Origin: Calothrix sp. CSU_2_0
Lineage (GTDB): Bacteria > Cyanobacteriota > Cyanobacteriia > Cyanobacteriales > Nostocaceae
Assembly (NCBI GenBank): GCA_012034595.1
Contig: JAAUPE010000023.1
Location: 1 to 60,966, forward strand
DNA: 60,966 nucleotides
Reading direction: 5' to 3'
Within the stretch, counting starts at the first letter, position 1. Every line of letters starts with the position of its first letter. A program made the position numbers and the translations under genes. Below the pieces are notes generated by a model. It was not told the DNA's origin and did not search any database. It saw nothing but the letters and a program-made list of their open reading frames with translations. Below are positions 58,461 to 60,966 of the stretch, piece after piece.

Positions 58461-59333
58461 ATGTCATTTGATAGTCAGCAGCAAATTCAAGCATCAGCAA
58501 CAAATAACTATACTTATCCTCAAGTAATTGTCGAAACTGAATGGGTTGCAAAGAATTTAGATAATCCCAATATTCGCATTCTTGAAGTTGATATGGATGC
58601 AAATAGCTATGAAACAGGTCATTTATCAGGTGCAGTATTTTGGCATAGCTTTCAAACAGTTTCCCTTCCAGATATGCGCTATAACTTCAATAAAGAAGCT
58701 CTAGAAAAGTTACTTTCACAAAGTGGAATTAACAACGATACTACAATTATTGTGTATAGTAACCATAATGCGATCGCACCAGTTGTATTTTGGTTTTTAA
58801 CAGGATTTGGACATCACGATGTTCGGGTTATCGATGGTGGAAAGAAGAAGTGGATTGCGGAAAATCGCCATTTAACCAAAGAAATTTTAACACCAACAAA
58901 AACTGAATATAAAGTACAGGATTTTGACCAAAATTTAAGAGTTGAATTTAACACTGTACTCCAAGCAATTAATAATCCAAGTTATGCACTTGTGGATGTT
59001 AGAACTGCTGAAGAATATCGTGGTGAGTTATTTATGATGAAACCACCAGAAGCAGGTGAACGTGGAGGACATATACCAGGAGCAGCACATATTCGTTATC
59101 AGGAAGCGCTACGAGAAGATGATACTTTTAAATCGGTTGCAGAGTTAAAAGCACTATATGAAAGTAAAGGAGTTAGCAGCGACAAAAATATAATTATATA
59201 TTGTGCAGTTGGAGCAAGAGCAGCACATACATGGTTTGTTTTGAAATATTTGTTAGGGTATTCAAATGTAAGAAATTATGATGCATCGTGGAGTGAATGG
59301 GGTTCACGTTCTGATACCCCTGTTGAACAATAA
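58461..59333 (+). CDS. thiosulfate/3-mercaptopyruvate sulfurtransferase (rhodanese)
   Basis: Two tandem rhodanese domains in 290 residues. The N-terminal domain is non-catalytic (TTIIVYSNHNAIAPVVFWF has no cysteine at the active-site position). The C-terminal domain has the catalytic loop in IIYCAVGARAAHTW (cysteine near residue 249), followed by GYSNVRNYDASWSEWG, and the linker EEYRGE...GGHIPGAAHI typical of the family. The CAVGAR loop departs from the CRxGxR of classical rhodanese, so the preferred sulfur donor is uncertain. Confidence 0.92.
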   Translation: MSFDSQQQIQASATNNYTYPQVIVETEWVAKNLDNPNIRILEVDMDANSYETGHLSGAVFWHSFQTVSLPDMRYNFNKEALEKLLSQSGINNDTTIIVYSNHNAIAPVVFWFLTGFGHHDVRVIDGGKKKWIAENRHLTKEILTPTKTEYKVQDFDQNLRVEFNTVLQAINNPSYALVDVRTAEEYRGELFMMKPPEAGERGGHIPGAAHIRYQEALREDDTFKSVAELKALYESKGVSSDKNIIIYCAVGARAAHTWFVLKYLLGYSNVRNYDASWSEWGSRSDTPVEQ

Positions 59334-59772
59334 AAACTAGGTTAGTTTTGTAGGGTACGTCAGGTAAAACTAGAATCCAGTACAATTATGGCAATTATCT
59401 ATCATGACGTACATTGAGTAATTGAATAAAAAAATAATATTTAGTAGCTTATTATATTACCATTATCCATTTGGAGGATGGTAATTTTAATTTGAGCTAA
59501 TCGTATATTTATAAATTGAAATATTTATAGGTTTCCAATTTGGTTATTACAAAACTAAATTTAGTAAAAACTTCTCATATATCGGTATATTTCTCAGTAT
59601 TCCGAAAAATAATGAAGCGGAAAATATATCATTTTACTCATCAATCATATTTGCATTTTGATTTTAATAAGTTAGAACTGATACAGCAATATTAATTTTG
59701 TAGCCATTTTTATTACATTTGGCTATTTTTTATATGGTGTAATAAAAAAAATTACTCAAAGGGAGATTTAAG
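59334..59772. other. AT-rich gene-free interval
   Basis: No gene. The segment is among the most AT-rich of the window, which fits the foreign appearance of the following gene. A GGGAGA element at about 59761 precedes the TTG start of that gene. Confidence 0.55.
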
Positions 59773-60405
59773 TTGACTTTATCAATTCAAACTAAATGCA
59801 AAATTAATCAATATCTTAAAAATCTCATATCTTCTGTTACCAATTCAGTAAATGAACTCACACTTGATGAAATTATTAATCATAAAAACCCTTTAATTAG
59901 AGAAATGTTTCATAATAATCCTGAAGAATTCATTGCTTTTTTTGTAATGGAACGAGTTGAACGCTCTTTCGTTACTCATATGGGTAAGATGATAGAAAAT
60001 ATTGTCGAAATTTTAGTCCAAGAACAAGAAGGAGAAATTATAGGTACAAAAAAAGATTGGAAACCTTATGACTTAAAATTTCGTTTGAAAGACGGTAAAG
60101 AATACTGGTTGGAAATAAAATCAATTCTAAACCAAAATAAAAGTAGTAAAAACAGTATTGATGTCTCTAGAAAAAATGCACTCAAGCAAGGCAAAGAATT
60201 TCGCTTATGTATTTATTATCCAACAAAAATAATTAACAAAGAAAACTATATACTTGTTGGTGAGGAATTTTGGAGTTTTGTTGGAGGGGATAAATCTACA
60301 CAGTCAGAGGTTTTTAATTTGATTAAAAATACTGCACAAGGATTCTCATTTATTAATTTAGTTAAAAATAGGACTGAAATACTCCTAGAGAAATATATGA
60401 AATAA
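59773..60405 (+). CDS. PD-(D/E)XK nuclease-like protein, lone
   Basis: A 210-residue protein starting at TTG (59773), chosen because AAGGGAGA lies eleven bases upstream. The segment WKPYDLKFRLKDGKEYWLEIKS contains aspartate, then E-I-K at the usual distance, the core of a PD-(D/E)XK nuclease; an upstream helix (FVTHMGKMIENIVEIL) and a K/N-rich downstream part are typical of restriction enzymes of the PmeII-like type. No methyltransferase is adjacent. It is strikingly AT-rich with frequent AAA and ATT codons, unlike its neighbours, suggesting horizontal transfer. It could be a solitary restriction nuclease or a remnant of a larger module. Confidence 0.72.
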   Translation: MTLSIQTKCKINQYLKNLISSVTNSVNELTLDEIINHKNPLIREMFHNNPEEFIAFFVMERVERSFVTHMGKMIENIVEILVQEQEGEIIGTKKDWKPYDLKFRLKDGKEYWLEIKSILNQNKSSKNSIDVSRKNALKQGKEFRLCIYYPTKIINKENYILVGEEFWSFVGGDKSTQSEVFNLIKNTAQGFSFINLVKNRTEILLEKYMK

Positions 60406-60476
60406 TTATTGTTACTTATGTCAAAAAGATATTCTATAAGTTTTTAAATATATATTTAACTAGTAAAAAATTATTC

Positions 60477-60966
60477 CTAAACCAAAACCAAATTATCGCG
60501 ATGTACTACAGTTTCCACCCCTACATAACCTAAAATCTCGCTAATTTCCCGCGAATGTCTTCCGCGAATTTTTAGTAATTCCTCACTACTATAATTCACC
60601 AAACCCCGTGCAATCTCATTACCTTGACTATCAAAAATACCCACCGCTTCCTGAGTCTCAAACTCACCTTCAACTAAACTAATCCCCGCAGCTAATAAAG
60701 ACTTACCACCATCAGAAATTGCGATCGCAGCACCATTATCCAAGTACAATTTTCCCGCAGTCACCAAACCATAAGCAATCCAACGTTTCCGTGCTGACGT
60801 CGGTTCGGGTTGGGGTTCAAAATGTGTCCCCAAAGGTTCCCCATTAATGATTCTCTCAATGTTACCGGGATATTTCCCTTCAGTAATCACAGTGCGAACT
60901 CCCGCAGCTACAGCGATACGTGCTGCCGATATTTTCGTCACCATTCCCCCTGTTCCCCATTGCGAA
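60477..60966 (-). CDS. proB: glutamate 5-kinase, C-terminal part (cut by window end)
   Basis: ProB phosphorylates glutamate in the first step of proline synthesis. Reading from the window edge gives [23 protein letters not shown], the end of the amino-acid kinase domain, then a PUA RNA-binding-like domain ([26 protein letters not shown] through HSREI and [12 protein letters not shown]). The gene starts beyond 60966. The N-terminal substrate-binding half is not visible. Confidence 0.93.
   Translation of the reverse strand, partial: SQWGTGGMVTKISAARIAVAAGVRTVITEGKYPGNIERIINGEPLGTHFEPQPEPTSARKRWIAYGLVTAGKLYLDNGAAIAISDGGKSLLAAGISLVEGEFETQEAVGIFDSQGNEIARGLVNYSSEELLKIRGRHSREISEILGYVGVETVVHRDNLVLV

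Noticed and set aside
1-60966. tRNA, rRNA or tmRNA genes
   Set aside because: I scanned the gaps for T-arm words and the usual CCA-proximal patterns and found none; this is a manual scan, not a covariance search.

Overview
The window is from the chromosome of a filamentous, probably heterocyst-forming cyanobacterium (Nostocales; a Calothrix/Rivularia/Tolypothrix-like genome is my best guess). The evidence is a very high density of the octamer GCGATCGC (HIP1), many short tandem repeats with a 7-base period, several Uma2 (DUF820) genes, a PAS-LuxR regulator, SbtA/SbtB-type bicarbonate transport genes and cyanobacterial forms of FtsH, MnmA, LpxD and SecA. The sequence is AT-rich. No rRNA, tRNA, CRISPR array, transposase or phage gene was recognised.

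Layout: 0.5-6.8 kb holds sulfate assimilation (sat), a lone HicB-like gene, mnmA, a Uma2 gene, full-length ftsH and a dead ftsH paralogue. 6.9-9.3 kb holds a broken aminodeoxychorismate lyase gene and the sbtA-sbtB pair. 9.7-13.9 kb holds a HAD hydrolase and a divergent manganese/zinc-type ABC importer. 14-16.1 kb is a compact type II restriction-modification pair. 16.1-23.2 kb holds a large hybrid sensor kinase, a conserved protein with a TIR/deoxyribosyltransferase-like motif, a 1.3 kb gene-free stretch and two small regulators. 23.5-32.5 kb holds DUF4168, holA, lpxD, an LtrA-like membrane protein and mfd. 33-39.6 kb holds an exported-HEAT/membrane/NACHT protein, a Uma2 gene and secA. 40-48 kb holds a di-heme cytochrome, a MoxR ATPase, ribF, an MBL-fold hydrolase, surE, an alpha/beta hydrolase and ilvE. 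47.9-49.7 kb holds a ParA-type ATPase with a coiled-coil partner (a candidate McdAB carboxysome-positioning pair) and a hicBA toxin-antitoxin module. 50-61 kb holds coaX, a second alpha/beta hydrolase, a Nudix hydrolase, argH, gatC, a glutathionyl-hydroquinone reductase-type GST, a LuxR regulator divergent from a sulfurtransferase, a lone PD-(D/E)XK nuclease-like gene and the 3' part of proB.

Two features cut across the window. First, nine genes (pabC, sbtB, the metal-binding protein gene, the sensor kinase, the PAS-LuxR gene, lpxD, secA, moxR, argH) are each split by one single-base length change, nearly always in a homopolymer run. Because secA and argH are among them, sequencing or assembly error is the simplest explanation, and I annotate these as single genes with a frameshift. 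The ftsH remnant (nonsense codon and no ATPase domain) is a genuine pseudogene. Second, the DNA is rich in heptanucleotide repeats of many unrelated units and in several families of palindromes, some of which have entered coding sequence in frame, most clearly in mfd.

The best candidates for little-described biology are the HEAT-membrane-NACHT protein, the TIR/deoxyribosyltransferase-like protein, the ParA/coiled-coil pair, the restriction-modification pair with its unassigned nuclease, and the repeat-expanded Mfd.
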